From: Conexibacter sp. CPCC 205762
GTDB lineage: Bacteria; Actinomycetota; Thermoleophilia; Solirubrobacterales; Solirubrobacteraceae
Reading direction: 5' to 3'
NCBI RefSeq assembly: GCF_030646155.1
Contig: NZ_JAUTDN010000047.1
Coordinates: 1 to 37,135 of the forward strand
DNA length: 37,135 bases
Made by a program: the position numbers and the translations under genes. The notes beneath the pieces were generated by a model that was not told where the DNA came from, searched no databases, and saw nothing but the letters and a program-made list of their open reading frames with translations. This document shows, piece by piece, positions 23,209 to 31,474 of the stretch (its first letter is position 1; each line of letters starts with the position of its first letter).

Positions 23209-24164
23209 GCGCCATCGAGCAGGAGCTGATCAGAACGCCCTTCGGCGCCACCTCGACGGCCGCCGAGGTGCTCGCCGGCGTCGATCTCAGCGGCAAGCGC
23301 GCGATCGTCACCGGCGGCGCCTCCGGGATCGGCGTCGAGACGGTGCGGGCGCTCGCCGGCGCCGGTGCGGAGGTGACGATCGCCGCGCGCGACCTCGACG
23401 CCGCCAGACGCGTCTCCGCCGACGTCGCCGCGAGCACGGGCAGAGCCGCGCCGCTGATCGGGCTGCTGGAGCTGGCGGACCTCGACTCGGTGCGCTCCTT
23501 CGCGTCGTCCTGGGACGGGCCGCTCGACATCCTCGTCAACAACGCCGGCGTGATGGCGGTGCCGGAGAAGCAGCTGGTCGGCGACGGCTGGGAGCGCCAG
23601 TTCGGCGTCAACCACATCGGCCACTTCGCGCTCACGACGCTGCTGCACGCGGCGCTCACCGCGGCCGGCGGCGCGCGCATCGTCGCGGTCAGCTCGACCG
23701 GTCACCTGCGCTCGCCGGTGATCTTCGACGACATCAACTTCCGCTTCCGCGACTACGGCCCGTGGCTCGCCTACGGGCAGGCGAAGACCGCCAACGTGCT
23801 GCTCGCGGTCGAGGCGGCGAAGCGCTGGGCGCGCGACGGGATCGTCGCCAACGCGCTGATGCCGGGCGGGATCGAGACGCCGCTGCAGCGCCACCTGCCG
23901 CCGGAGTACATGGAGAGAGCGAAGGCGCTCGCCGCCGCCGACCCGAGCGCGATGCAGCTCAAGAGCACCGCGCAGGGCGCCGCCACGAGCGTGCTGCTGG
24001 CCGCCTCGCCGCTCGTCGAGGGGGTCTCCGGGCGCTACTTCGAGGACTGCAACCAGGCACGCCTGCTTGACCACCGCGAGGGCCACTGGGGCGTCGCGCC
24101 GTACGCGCTCGACGCGGACAACGCCGCGCGGCTGTGGGAGCTGTCGGAGCGCGCGGTCGCGTAG
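23205..24164 (+). CDS. SDR-family oxidoreductase, retinol-dehydrogenase/WW-oxidoreductase-like
   Basis: 319 residues. VLAGVDLSGKRAIVTGGASGIGVETVRALAGAGA with TGGASGIG, AARD at the end of strand 2, NNAGVMAVPE, NHIGHFALT, SSTGH and YGQAKTANVL (catalytic Tyr/Lys) mark the group related to retinol dehydrogenases. RD after the second strand suggests NADP(H). It is co-transcribed with the upstream SDR (4-bp overlap). The substrate is unknown; the shared TetR control suggests detoxification or a specific catabolic role. Confidence 0.92.
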   Translation: MSAIEQELIRTPFGATSTAAEVLAGVDLSGKRAIVTGGASGIGVETVRALAGAGAEVTIAARDLDAARRVSADVAASTGRAAPLIGLLELADLDSVRSFASSWDGPLDILVNNAGVMAVPEKQLVGDGWERQFGVNHIGHFALTTLLHAALTAAGGARIVAVSSTGHLRSPVIFDDINFRFRDYGPWLAYGQAKTANVLLAVEAAKRWARDGIVANALMPGGIETPLQRHLPPEYMERAKALAAADPSAMQLKSTAQGAATSVLLAASPLVEGVSGRYFEDCNQARLLDHREGHWGVAPYALDADNAARLWELSERAVA

Positions 24165-24252
24165 GCGGTCGCCGCAACTCGCCGGCTGCGCGCCGGTTTC
24201 CAGGGGAAGCGCCGGGCAGGCCCCGCACGGCGCGAACCCTGGAGGCAGTTCG

Positions 24253-26064
24253 ATGATCAAGCAGTTGCTGGCCGTCGCGGGAGTCGCGGCAGCGCTCCCG
24301 GCAGCGGCACAGGCCGCCGCCGCGCCCGTGCCCGCCGTCCCGTCCGCCCGCGCGGCGCAGGCCGCGCCCGTGAGCGCCTACCCGAGCCCCGGCGCGCGCA
24401 CGGTCGAGGCCGGCGCCCAGCTGTCGCTGCGCGGCGTCGCGCCGGCCGCGGTCGGCCCGCTGGAGGTGACCGGCTCGCGCAGCGGCCGCCACGACGGCAG
24501 ACTGGTCGCCCATCCCGACGGAGACGGCGCCAGCTTCGTGCCCGAGCGGCCGTTCACGGCGGGAGAGAGCGTCACGGTGCGCACGACGCTGAACGTGGCC
24601 GGCGCCCGCAACGGCGACTTCGGCTGGACGATCGCGACCCCCGGCCCGCCGCTGAGAGCGATGGCGATCCCGCCCGCGACGCTGAGCGGCAGCGGCGTCG
24701 CCCGCTTCCACTCGCGCCACGACCTCGTGCCGCCGCGCGTCGTCGTGAAGGCCGCCAGGGGCGCGCGCACCGCGCCCGGCAGCCTCTTCCTCGGCCTCTT
24801 CTCGGCGCCCTACCAGCACGGGCCCGGCCAGATCGGCCCGATGATCGTCGACGCCTCCGGCCGGATGGTCTGGTTCCACCCGCTCGGCGACGACCAGCTC
24901 GCGCTCGACGTGCGCGTGCAGCAGTACGCCGGCAGACCGGTCGTGACCTGGTGGCAGGGGGTCAACAACCTCGGCCTCGGCAGCGGCGTGGGGGAGATCT
25001 ACGACAGCTCCTACAGAGCGGTCGCGACCGTCCACGCCGGCAACGGCCTCAGCGCCGACCTGCACGAGTTCCTGCTGACGCCGCGCGGCACCGCGCTGCT
25101 GGCGGCCGCGACGCCCGTCGTCTGGGACGCCTCCGCGGCCGGCGGCAGCAGACGCGCGGTCGTCTACGACGACGTCGTGCAGGAGGTCGACGTCAGCAGC
25201 GGTCTCGTCCTGTTCGAGTGGCACAGCCTCGACCACGTCGGCGTCGCCGAGTCGCACATCAGAGCGCCGCGCGTCGACGGCCACCTGTACGACTACTTCC
25301 ACCTCAACTCGATCGGCGAGCTGCCCGGCGGCGACCTGCTGATCTCGGCCCGCAACACCTGGGGCGTCTACCGGGTCGCGCGGGCGAGCGGAGACGTCGA
25401 CTGGCGCCTCGGCGGCACCCGCAGCAGCTTCAGGGCCGGCGCGGGCGCGAGCTTCTCCTGGCAGCACGACGCGCGCGCCACGGCCGACGGCACGATCACC
25501 GTCTTCGACGACGGCCCGACGCCCGGCGCCGGCAAGCAGTCGCGCGCGATCGGGCTGCGGCTCGACCTGCGCCGCAGAACGGTGCGGCTCGTGCACCAGT
25601 GGAGCCACGCGCCGACGCTGCTCGCCGGCACGCAGGGCAACGTGCAGACGCTGCCGGGCGGCGACGCGCTCGTCGGCTGGGGCAGCCAGCCGCACCTGAC
25701 CGAGTTCGCGCCGCACGGCGCGCCGCTGCTGGAGGCGACCTATCCGAGAGGCGTCGAGTCCTACCGCGCCTACCGCTTCCCCTGGAGCGCGACGCCGGAC
25801 TCGCAGCCCGACGTCGCCGCGTCCGCCGCGCCAGGCGGCCGCATGCGCGTCTACGCGAGCTGGAACGGCGCGACCGCCGTCGCCCGCTGGCAGCTGCTCG
25901 GCGGCACGTCGGAGGCGGACCTGAAGCCGCTCGCGACGGCGGGGGTGCGCTCGTTCGAGACGCTGCTGCAGGCGCCCGCGACGGCGGTCGTCGCGGTGCG
26001 CGCGCTGGCGGCCGACGGGACGGTCCTGGCGACCTCGCGATTGGCGGCCGTGCGACCTGCCTAG
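24253..26064 (+). CDS. Secreted arylsulfotransferase-family protein
   Basis: 603 residues with a signal peptide (MIKQLLAVAGVAAALPAAAQA), so it is exported. The body has beta-propeller-like repeats with the family motifs of arylsulfotransferase (ASST) domains: GPMIVDASGRMVWFHPL, DLHEFLLTPRGTALLAA, YDYFHLNSIGELPGGDLLIS, SWQHDARATADGTITVFDDG and GNVQTLPGGDALVGWG. Enzymes of the family move sulfate between phenols, but most actinobacterial homologues are untested. The ATG at 24253 follows a TGGAGG ribosome site. The gene stands alone between the SDR pair and gnd. Confidence 0.87.
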   Translation: MIKQLLAVAGVAAALPAAAQAAAAPVPAVPSARAAQAAPVSAYPSPGARTVEAGAQLSLRGVAPAAVGPLEVTGSRSGRHDGRLVAHPDGDGASFVPERPFTAGESVTVRTTLNVAGARNGDFGWTIATPGPPLRAMAIPPATLSGSGVARFHSRHDLVPPRVVVKAARGARTAPGSLFLGLFSAPYQHGPGQIGPMIVDASGRMVWFHPLGDDQLALDVRVQQYAGRPVVTWWQGVNNLGLGSGVGEIYDSSYRAVATVHAGNGLSADLHEFLLTPRGTALLAAATPVVWDASAAGGSRRAVVYDDVVQEVDVSSGLVLFEWHSLDHVGVAESHIRAPRVDGHLYDYFHLNSIGELPGGDLLISARNTWGVYRVARASGDVDWRLGGTRSSFRAGAGASFSWQHDARATADGTITVFDDGPTPGAGKQSRAIGLRLDLRRRTVRLVHQWSHAPTLLAGTQGNVQTLPGGDALVGWGSQPHLTEFAPHGAPLLEATYPRGVESYRAYRFPWSATPDSQPDVAASAAPGGRMRVYASWNGATAVARWQLLGGTSEADLKPLATAGVRSFETLLQAPATAVVAVRALAADGTVLATSRLAAVRPA

Positions 26065-26111
26065 GATGAAGGCGACCGCCACCGGCCCGCCACCGAAGGA
26101 ATCAAGAACCG

Positions 26112-27569
26112 ATGAGCCAGAGCAGCACGTCCGTCGCGAACATCGGGGTCGTCGGCCTCGCGGTGATGGGGTCCAACCTCGCCCGCAACCTCGCCAGCCG
26201 CGAGGGCAACACGGTCGCCGTCTACAACCGCTCGCCGGAGCGCACGCGCACGCTGCTCGCCGACCATTCCGACGCCGGCTTCGTCGCCAGCGAGAGCATC
26301 GACGACTTCGTCGCCTCGCTGGCGAAGCCGCGCACGGCGATCGTGATGGTGCAGGCCGGCACGGGCACCGACGCGGTGATCGAGCAGCTCGCGGAGCGGT
26401 TCGAGCAGGGCGACATCATCGTCGACGGCGGCAACGCCAACTTCCACGACACGATCCGGCGCGAGCGGGAGCTGCGCGAGCGCGGGCTGAACTTCGTCGG
26501 CGCCGGCATCTCCGGCGGCGAGGAGGGCGCGCTGAAGGGGCCGTCGATCATGCCCGGCGGCTCGGCCGAGGCGTACGAGACGCTCGGCCCGATCCTCGCC
26601 TCGATCGCCGCCGTCGCCGAGGGCGAGCCGTGCGTCACGCACGTCGGCACCGACGGCGCCGGCCACTTCGTGAAGATGATCCACAACGGGATCGAGTACG
26701 CCGACATGCAGCTGATCGCGGAGTCGTACGACCTGCTGCGGCGGGTCGGCGGCCACGAGGTCGAGGCGCTGGCGGAGGTGTTCGCGACCTGGAACGAGGG
26801 CGACCTCGAGTCCTACCTGATCGAGATCACCGCCGAGGTGCTGCGCCAGCGCGACGCCGCCAGCGGCAGACCGCTCGTCGACGTGATCCTCGACGAGGCC
26901 GGCTCGAAGGGGACGGGCGTCTGGACGGTGCAGAACGCGGTCGGGCTCGGCGTGCCGGTCGGCGGGATCGCCGAGGCGGTCTTCGCGCGCGCGGTGTCGA
27001 GCAAGCCGGCGCAGCGCGAGGCCGTGCGCGCGACGCTGCAGGGGCGGCCCGCGCTGCAGGAGGCTGGCGACGGCTTTGAGGACGACGTGCGCGCCGCGCT
27101 CTACGCCTCGAAGGTCGTCGCCTACGCGCAGGGCTTCGACGCGATCATCGCCGGCGCGAGGGAGTACGACTGGCGGATCGACCTCGGCAGCATCGCGAAG
27201 ATCTGGCGCGGCGGCTGCATCATCCGCGCCCGCTTCCTCAACCGCATCGTCGAGGCGTACGAGAGCAACCCGTCGCTGGAGACGCTGCTGGAGGACCCCT
27301 ACTTCGCGGCCGCCGTGCGCGACGGCGAGGCGGCCTGGCGGCGCGTCGTCGCGAAGGCGGCGCTGTCGGGCATCCCGGTGCCCGGCTTCTCCTCCGCGCT
27401 CGCCTACTACGACTCGCTCGCCTCCGAGCGCCTGCCGGCCGCGCTCGTGCAGGCCCAGCGCGACTTCTTCGGCGCCCACACCTACAAGCGCGTCGACAGA
27501 GACGGCACCTTCCACACGCTCTGGTCCGGCGACCGCTCCGAGATCGAGACGGAGCCCTCGACGCACTGA
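26112..27569 (+). CDS. gnd: 6-phosphogluconate dehydrogenase (decarboxylating)
   Basis: 485 residues, the long form of the enzyme. It oxidises 6-phosphogluconate to ribulose 5-phosphate in the pentose phosphate pathway. Seen: NIGVVGLAVMGSNLARNLA (dinucleotide motif), VYNRSPERT, IIVDGGNANFHDT, GAGISGGEEGALKGPSIMPGG, GAGHFVKMIHNGIEYADMQ (catalytic Lys region) and the family C-terminus ending FFGAHTYKRVDRDGTFHTLW. NRSPERT after strand 2 fits NADP. The ATG at 26112 is preceded by AAGGA. A GC palindrome directly follows the stop. Confidence 0.97.
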   Translation: MSQSSTSVANIGVVGLAVMGSNLARNLASREGNTVAVYNRSPERTRTLLADHSDAGFVASESIDDFVASLAKPRTAIVMVQAGTGTDAVIEQLAERFEQGDIIVDGGNANFHDTIRRERELRERGLNFVGAGISGGEEGALKGPSIMPGGSAEAYETLGPILASIAAVAEGEPCVTHVGTDGAGHFVKMIHNGIEYADMQLIAESYDLLRRVGGHEVEALAEVFATWNEGDLESYLIEITAEVLRQRDAASGRPLVDVILDEAGSKGTGVWTVQNAVGLGVPVGGIAEAVFARAVSSKPAQREAVRATLQGRPALQEAGDGFEDDVRAALYASKVVAYAQGFDAIIAGAREYDWRIDLGSIAKIWRGGCIIRARFLNRIVEAYESNPSLETLLEDPYFAAAVRDGEAAWRRVVAKAALSGIPVPGFSSALAYYDSLASERLPAALVQAQRDFFGAHTYKRVDRDGTFHTLWSGDRSEIETEPSTH

Positions 27570-27570
27570 G

Positions 27571-27586
27571 CCGCGGGCGCCCGCGG
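27571..27586. terminator. Perfect GC palindrome after gnd
   Basis: CCGCGGGCGCCCGCGG starts one base after the gnd stop and can fold as a CCGCGG/CCGCGG stem with a GCGC loop. It probably attenuates read-through into the gene at 27608. There is no T-run. Confidence 0.5.
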
Positions 27587-27607
27587 GGCGTGCGCTACGT
27601 TCGAGAG

Positions 27608-28663
27608 ATGAAGAAGCGGATCGGGTTCCTCTCCTTCGGGCACTACCAGGCGGTGCCCGGATCGCAGACGCGCACGGCGGGCGACGCGCTCGTGCAGAGC
27701 ATCGAGCTGGCGATCGCGGCGGAGGCGATCGGCATCGACGGCGCCTTCTTCCGCGTCCACCACTTCGCCCGCCAGCTGGCGGCGCCGTACCCGCTGCTGG
27801 CGGCGATCGGCGCGCGCACGAGCCGGATCGAGATCGGCACCGGCGTGATCGACATGAGATACGAGAACCCGCTGTACGCAGCGGAGGAGGCCGCCGCGGC
27901 GGACCTGATCGCCGGCGGCCGCCTGCAGCTCGGTGTCAGCCGCGGCTCGCCGGAGCCGGCGCTGAGAGGCGCGCGCGCCTTCGGCTACGTGCCGGCCGAG
28001 GGCGAGGACGACTCCGACCTCGCCCGCGCCCACACGGAGCTGTTCCGCGCCGCGATCGCCGGCGCCGGCGTCGTGCACGGCGACGACGGCCGCGGCAACC
28101 CCTCCGGCGTGCTCGCGATCCAGCCCCAGTCGCCCGGCCTCGCCGACCGCATCTGGTGGGGCGCCGGCACACGCGCGACGGGCAGATGGACCGCTGAGCA
28201 GGGCATGAACCTGATGTCCTCGACGCTCCTGACCGAGGACACCGGCGTCCCCTTCGACCAGCTCCAGGCCGAGCAGATCGCGCTCTTCCGCGAGGCGTGG
28301 GCGGCGGCCGGCCACGAGCGCACGCCGCGCGTCTCGGTCAGCCGCAGCGTGCTGCCGATCGTCAGCGACGAGGACCGCCGCTACTTCGGCGGCCGCGGCG
28401 GCGCGGGCGAGAACGAGGACCAGGTCGGCTACCTCGACGGCGGCGTCGCCCGCTTCGGCAAGAGCTACGTCGGCGAGCCCGACGTGCTCGCCGAGCAGCT
28501 CGCCCAGGACGTCGCGGTCGCCGAGGCCGACACGATCCTGCTGACCGTCCCCAACCAGCTCGGCGTCGAGTACAACGCCCGCCTGCTGGAGACGATCGCC
28601 CGCGAGATCGCCCCCGCGATCGGCTGGGAGCCGGCCGGCGAGACGGAGCCGAGCCCGGCCTGA
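27608..28663 (+). CDS. LLM-class flavin-dependent oxidoreductase (luciferase-like)
   Basis: 351 residues with the bacterial-luciferase-like TIM barrel: RIGFLSFGHYQAVPG at the N-terminus, AIAAEAIGIDGAFFRVHHFA, IGTGVIDMRYENPLYAAEEAAAADLIAGGRLQLGVSRGSPEPA, and FGKSYVGEPDVLAEQLAQD near the end. Such enzymes use FMN or F420; I cannot tell which, although F420 use is common in actinobacteria. The start is ATG 27608, with only a weak GAGAG before it. It converges on the RNHCP gene, with duplicated hairpins between them. Substrate unknown. Confidence 0.88.
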   Translation: MKKRIGFLSFGHYQAVPGSQTRTAGDALVQSIELAIAAEAIGIDGAFFRVHHFARQLAAPYPLLAAIGARTSRIEIGTGVIDMRYENPLYAAEEAAAADLIAGGRLQLGVSRGSPEPALRGARAFGYVPAEGEDDSDLARAHTELFRAAIAGAGVVHGDDGRGNPSGVLAIQPQSPGLADRIWWGAGTRATGRWTAEQGMNLMSSTLLTEDTGVPFDQLQAEQIALFREAWAAAGHERTPRVSVSRSVLPIVSDEDRRYFGGRGGAGENEDQVGYLDGGVARFGKSYVGEPDVLAEQLAQDVAVAEADTILLTVPNQLGVEYNARLLETIAREIAPAIGWEPAGETEPSPA

Positions 28664-28678
28664 GCGCCGCTCGGCGGC

Positions 28679-28760
28679 GCGCCGCCCCGCCGGCGCGCCC
28701 TCACAGGCGCGCCAGCAGGGCGCCGCCCCGCCGGCGCGCCCTCACAGGCGCGCCAGCAGG
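28679..28760. repeat. Perfect 41-bp tandem duplication carrying hairpins
   Basis: The 41-bp units at 28679-28719 and 28720-28760 are identical. Each holds GGCGCGCC-CTCACA-GGCGCGCC, a hairpin with 8-bp arms (28692-28713 and 28733-28754). The second unit contains the last codons and stop of the RNHCP gene, so the first is a copied 3' end. The pair may act as a double bidirectional terminator between convergent genes. Confidence 0.92.
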
Positions 28761-29116
28761 TCGAGCGGGAAGGGCGGCTGCGCCAGCGGCCGCACCGCCA
28801 GCCGCGTCAGCAGCAGCGGGTTGTCGTCGCCGGCGATGCGGTTGAGATCGAGCTCGCCGCAGCCGGAGCAGCGGTGGACGAGGACCCACTCGCCGTCACC
28901 GCGCACCGAGACGGCGATCGGCTCCATCGCCGCGCCGCAGTCGGCAGCGCGGTCGCCGGGCGTCGCGTCGTCGAGGTGACGGCTCCAGAGGCAGCTGGGG
29001 CAGTGGTTGCGATGGGCGGTGCCGGGCGCCTCGGCGGGGATGTCGAGGCCGCAGCGGCGGCAGCGGAACGGGCGTGGCACGCGGCGTGAGCCGCGCTGTC
29101 GCTGGTTGCGCGACAA
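28742..29116 (-). CDS. RNHCP-domain protein
   Basis: 124 residues with the name-giving motif HRNHCPSCLWS and paired CxxC motifs: CRRCG near the N-terminus, CPSC in the motif, and CSGCG before ELDLNRIAGDDN. These suggest zinc binding. The family's function is unknown to me; members occur widely in actinobacteria and other bacteria. The start was set at TTG (29114-29116) because CGGAGG lies six bases before it on the minus strand and family members begin shortly before the first CxxC. An upstream in-frame GTG (29146) would place that ribosome site inside the gene. Its 3' end is duplicated downstream. Confidence 0.88.
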   Translation of the reverse strand: MSRNQRQRGSRRVPRPFRCRRCGLDIPAEAPGTAHRNHCPSCLWSRHLDDATPGDRAADCGAAMEPIAVSVRGDGEWVLVHRCSGCGELDLNRIAGDDNPLLLTRLAVRPLAQPPFPLDLLARL

Positions 29117-29286
29117 GGGAGACCTCCGGATGAACGATGCGGACACGAGACGAGGTCGCGCGCATCGACGGCCCGCCGGCGAGGGCAGGGACCGACCGGC
29201 TCGGGAGATCGGCTACGCGATCTGGCGAGCGGGGAGCAGCGCGACGATGTCCGCAGCGGCAGTCATCAGGCTCGGACGGTAGCGGA

Positions 29287-29320
29287 CCCGGTGCTCGAAC
29301 GGCGACCGCCGAGCACCGGG
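29287..29320 (-). terminator. Hairpin terminator of the secreted ASH-like protein gene
   Basis: Perfect 11-bp arms, CCCGGTGCTCG (29287-29297) and CGAGCACCGGG (29310-29320), begin 8 bp after the stop codon at 29329. The rest of the 212-bp gap (29117-29328) shows no gene. Confidence 0.7.
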
Positions 29321-29328
29321 CGCTCGGC

Positions 29329-30246
29329 TCATCTGCCTCTGCCGCTCACCTGCAGCGTGAAGATGACGTTGCCGCCGCTGTCCTTGAACTTCAGCTTCGC
29401 TCTGTAGTCACCGGCAGCCGTCGGGCTGAACTTCACGTCGACCGGTGCGGAGGAGTTGGCGTCGATTATGAAGCCGGACGAGACGGAGAAGACTCTGTCG
29501 CCCTCGACCTCTATCGACTCGATCGTCACGTCGTCGCCGGTGTTGTTGTAGAAGCGCGACGATCTCGTCGAGTCCGCTCTCGCCGTCGTGTCGGGATATC
29601 TGAGCGGGTTGGGGTCGGTTCTGTACTTCTCCGCGGCCGCCCAGAAGGCGATCGGCGCGTCGCTGTTGGAGACCGACCAGGCGCCGCTGACGGTCGCGGT
29701 CGTCGCGCCGAGGCAGCTGGTCGTGAGGTTGAGCGTCGCCGCTCTCGTCAGCGTGATCGACGCGGCCGGCGGCTGGCTGCGGTCGTTGAGCGCGCCGCCG
29801 TCGTTCCAGACGACGCCGCTGGAGAGCACGCTGGCCGTGTTGCTGATCGTGCAGAGGCCGCCGCCGAGCGTTGCGCTGATCGAGCCGGCGGGCAGCGTCA
29901 GCGAGGCGGCGCCGCTGCTCGGCGAGCTGCTGAGCGACGGCAGGCCGATCGACCAGCCGCCGGTGGCGGTGACCGTCGCGGAGCCGAGCGTCGAGCTGCA
30001 GCCGCTGAAGGAAGCGGACGAGACGGCGATCGAGGTGGCGCTCTCGCTCGCGGGCGTGGTGCCGGCGAGCGTCACGCCGGTGCAGTTGACCGTGGCGACC
30101 GGTGAGGTGATCGTCAGGGTGGTGGTACTCGAGGCGAGGAAGGCGGCGCTCGTCGGCGTTATCTGCGCGACGGCGGTGGAGGCGGCTGTCAGCGAGAGCG
30201 CGGTGAGCGCGAGCCCGAGCAGCGACCGTAGGACCCAGACAGGCAC
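29329..30246 (-). CDS. Secreted protein with C-terminal ASH/choice-of-anchor-like domain
   Basis: 305 residues. A signal peptide (VWVLRSLLGLALTALSLTAASTAVA) is followed by a Ser/Thr/Ala-rich region with four or more cysteines (VNCTGVTL, FSGCSST, LGGGLCTISN, TTSCLGAT) that could form disulfides in an immunoglobulin-like fold. The last ~85 residues (RFYNNTGDDVTIESIEVEGD, VDVKFSPTAAGDYRAKLKFKD) look like an ASH or choice-of-anchor D beta-sandwich. The start is GTG 30246, with GGGGGA upstream. It is probably an exported cell-surface or extracellular binding protein. No enzyme motif is seen. Confidence 0.78.
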   Translation of the reverse strand: MPVWVLRSLLGLALTALSLTAASTAVAQITPTSAAFLASSTTTLTITSPVATVNCTGVTLAGTTPASESATSIAVSSASFSGCSSTLGSATVTATGGWSIGLPSLSSSPSSGAASLTLPAGSISATLGGGLCTISNTASVLSSGVVWNDGGALNDRSQPPAASITLTRAATLNLTTSCLGATTATVSGAWSVSNSDAPIAFWAAAEKYRTDPNPLRYPDTTARADSTRSSRFYNNTGDDVTIESIEVEGDRVFSVSSGFIIDANSSAPVDVKFSPTAAGDYRAKLKFKDSGGNVIFTLQVSGRGR

Positions 30247-30312
30247 AGCTATCCCCCTTGTTGTAGGTGTGCTGCGCGAGCCTAACCGACCGGCGGCGCT
30301 ACATTCGGATGT

Positions 30313-30948
30313 GTGACCTCCCCCCGTCAGGTGATCACCGAGCGGCTCGACCTGCGTCCGACCGCGGAAGCCGACACGGACGAGCTGTACCCGATCATGA
30401 GCGACCCCGAGGGCTGGTGGTTCGATCCGATCAACCGCCATGACGAGCCCGAGCGGACGCGCAGATTCGCCGCCCGCGCGGAAGAGCGCTGGGAGGAGGG
30501 GCTGAGCTACTGGACCGTGCGCGAGCGTGCGAGCGGGCGCGTGGTCGGGGTCGGCGGCGCGCAGCGTCACGCCAGCGGCTCGTGGAACCTCAGCTACCGG
30601 ATCGCGACCGACGCGTGGGGCAGAGGCTATGCGACCGAGCTGGCGAGAGCGGGGATCGCGGCGGCGCGGGCAGCCGACCCGGACGTGCCGGTGATCGCCT
30701 GGGTTGTCGCCCACAACGAGCCGTCGCGGCGGGTCGCGCAGCGGCTCGGCCTGACCGACCGCGGGCCGCACCTGGACGAGAACGACGGCCAGATCCGGCT
30801 GGCCTACGCCGACAAGCCGATCGACGACTGGGTCGCGACCGCCGGCGCGTCGCGGCCGAGCGAGGCCGCGAGCCCGCCCGCTGCGTCCCAGACGCAGTCT
30901 CTGGGTCTGACAGACCCAGAGACTGCGCCCGAGGCAACGCGGAACTAG
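30313..30948 (+). CDS. GNAT-family N-acetyltransferase
   Basis: 211 residues of the RimJ/RimL-like group: ITERLDLRPTAEADTDELYPI, the acetyl-CoA loop region WGRGYATELARAGIAAARA, and VAHNEPSRRVAQRLGLTDRG with the conserved Asn-Ser helix. GTG start. The core ends near DDWVATAG. The last ~30 residues are a Ser/Pro/Ala-rich tail largely encoded by a 35-bp perfect palindrome (30893-30927), which reads TQSLGLTDPETA. The stop overlaps the end of the convergent VOC gene by 4 bp. Substrate unknown. Confidence 0.9.
   Translation: MTSPRQVITERLDLRPTAEADTDELYPIMSDPEGWWFDPINRHDEPERTRRFAARAEERWEEGLSYWTVRERASGRVVGVGGAQRHASGSWNLSYRIATDAWGRGYATELARAGIAAARAADPDVPVIAWVVAHNEPSRRVAQRLGLTDRGPHLDENDGQIRLAYADKPIDDWVATAGASRPSEAASPPAASQTQSLGLTDPETAPEATRN
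30893..30927. repeat. Perfect 35-bp palindrome at the GNAT gene 3' end
   Basis: 17-bp arms, 30893-30909 and 30911-30927, match perfectly around a single A at 30910; the core reads CTGGGTCTG-A-CAGACCCAG. It is inside the GNAT coding sequence, 20 bp before the stop, between convergent genes. It could be a bidirectional terminator or an inserted palindromic element. Confidence 0.85.
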
Positions 30949-31352
30949 GACGCGGCCGGCACCTGCACGACGGCGATGTGGTTGCCGTCGGGGTCGCGCA
31001 GCATGAACAGCAGCGGCGCGCCCGGTATCGGCTGCGGCTCCGGGTCGAGGTCGATCCCGCCGATCGCGGTGAGGCGCTTGTGCTCGGCGATCACGTCGGT
31101 CGTCTCGATCCCGATCCCGCCGCCGCCGGGCGGGTTGCCCATCGGCGGGTTGAGCGCGAGCCGCGCGGTCGAGCCGGGCGGCGCGACCTCGACCCAGCGG
31201 TGGTCCAGCTCGGGCCCGAATCTGGCGTCGTTGCGCAGCTCGAAGCCGAGCTTCTCGGTGTAGAAGGCGATCGCCGCGTCCTGATCGGCGACGGAGAACA
31301 TCGCGACGCCGATGTTCGTGACGGTGGTGGGGGCCTGCGTTGATTCGCTCAT
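30945..31352 (-). CDS. VOC/glyoxalase-family protein
   Basis: 135 residues with the vicinal oxygen chelate fold: TNIGVAMFSVADQDAAIAFYTEKLGFELRND at the N-terminus, DHRWVEVAPPG, and FMLRDPDGNHIAVVQVP at the end with the usual metal-ligand Asp/Asn-His region. It may be a glyoxalase-like, dioxygenase-like or antibiotic-resistance VOC protein; the sequence does not decide. The ATG at 31352 was chosen because it begins just before the first conserved strand; an in-frame start at 31385 adds a non-conserved stretch. Confidence 0.87.
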   Translation of the reverse strand: MSESTQAPTTVTNIGVAMFSVADQDAAIAFYTEKLGFELRNDARFGPELDHRWVEVAPPGSTARLALNPPMGNPPGGGGIGIETTDVIAEHKRLTAIGGIDLDPEPQPIPGAPLLFMLRDPDGNHIAVVQVPAAS

Positions 31353-31474
31353 GCCCCCAAGACCGGCGGCCGCCGCGAAACTCATCGCGGCCGGCGGGAG
31401 AGCTGGCGCGCCCGTCTACGTGGATCTCCCGAATCCCGGCGCTTCGTCGCACCGCAGCCGCTACGGTGCCGCGC

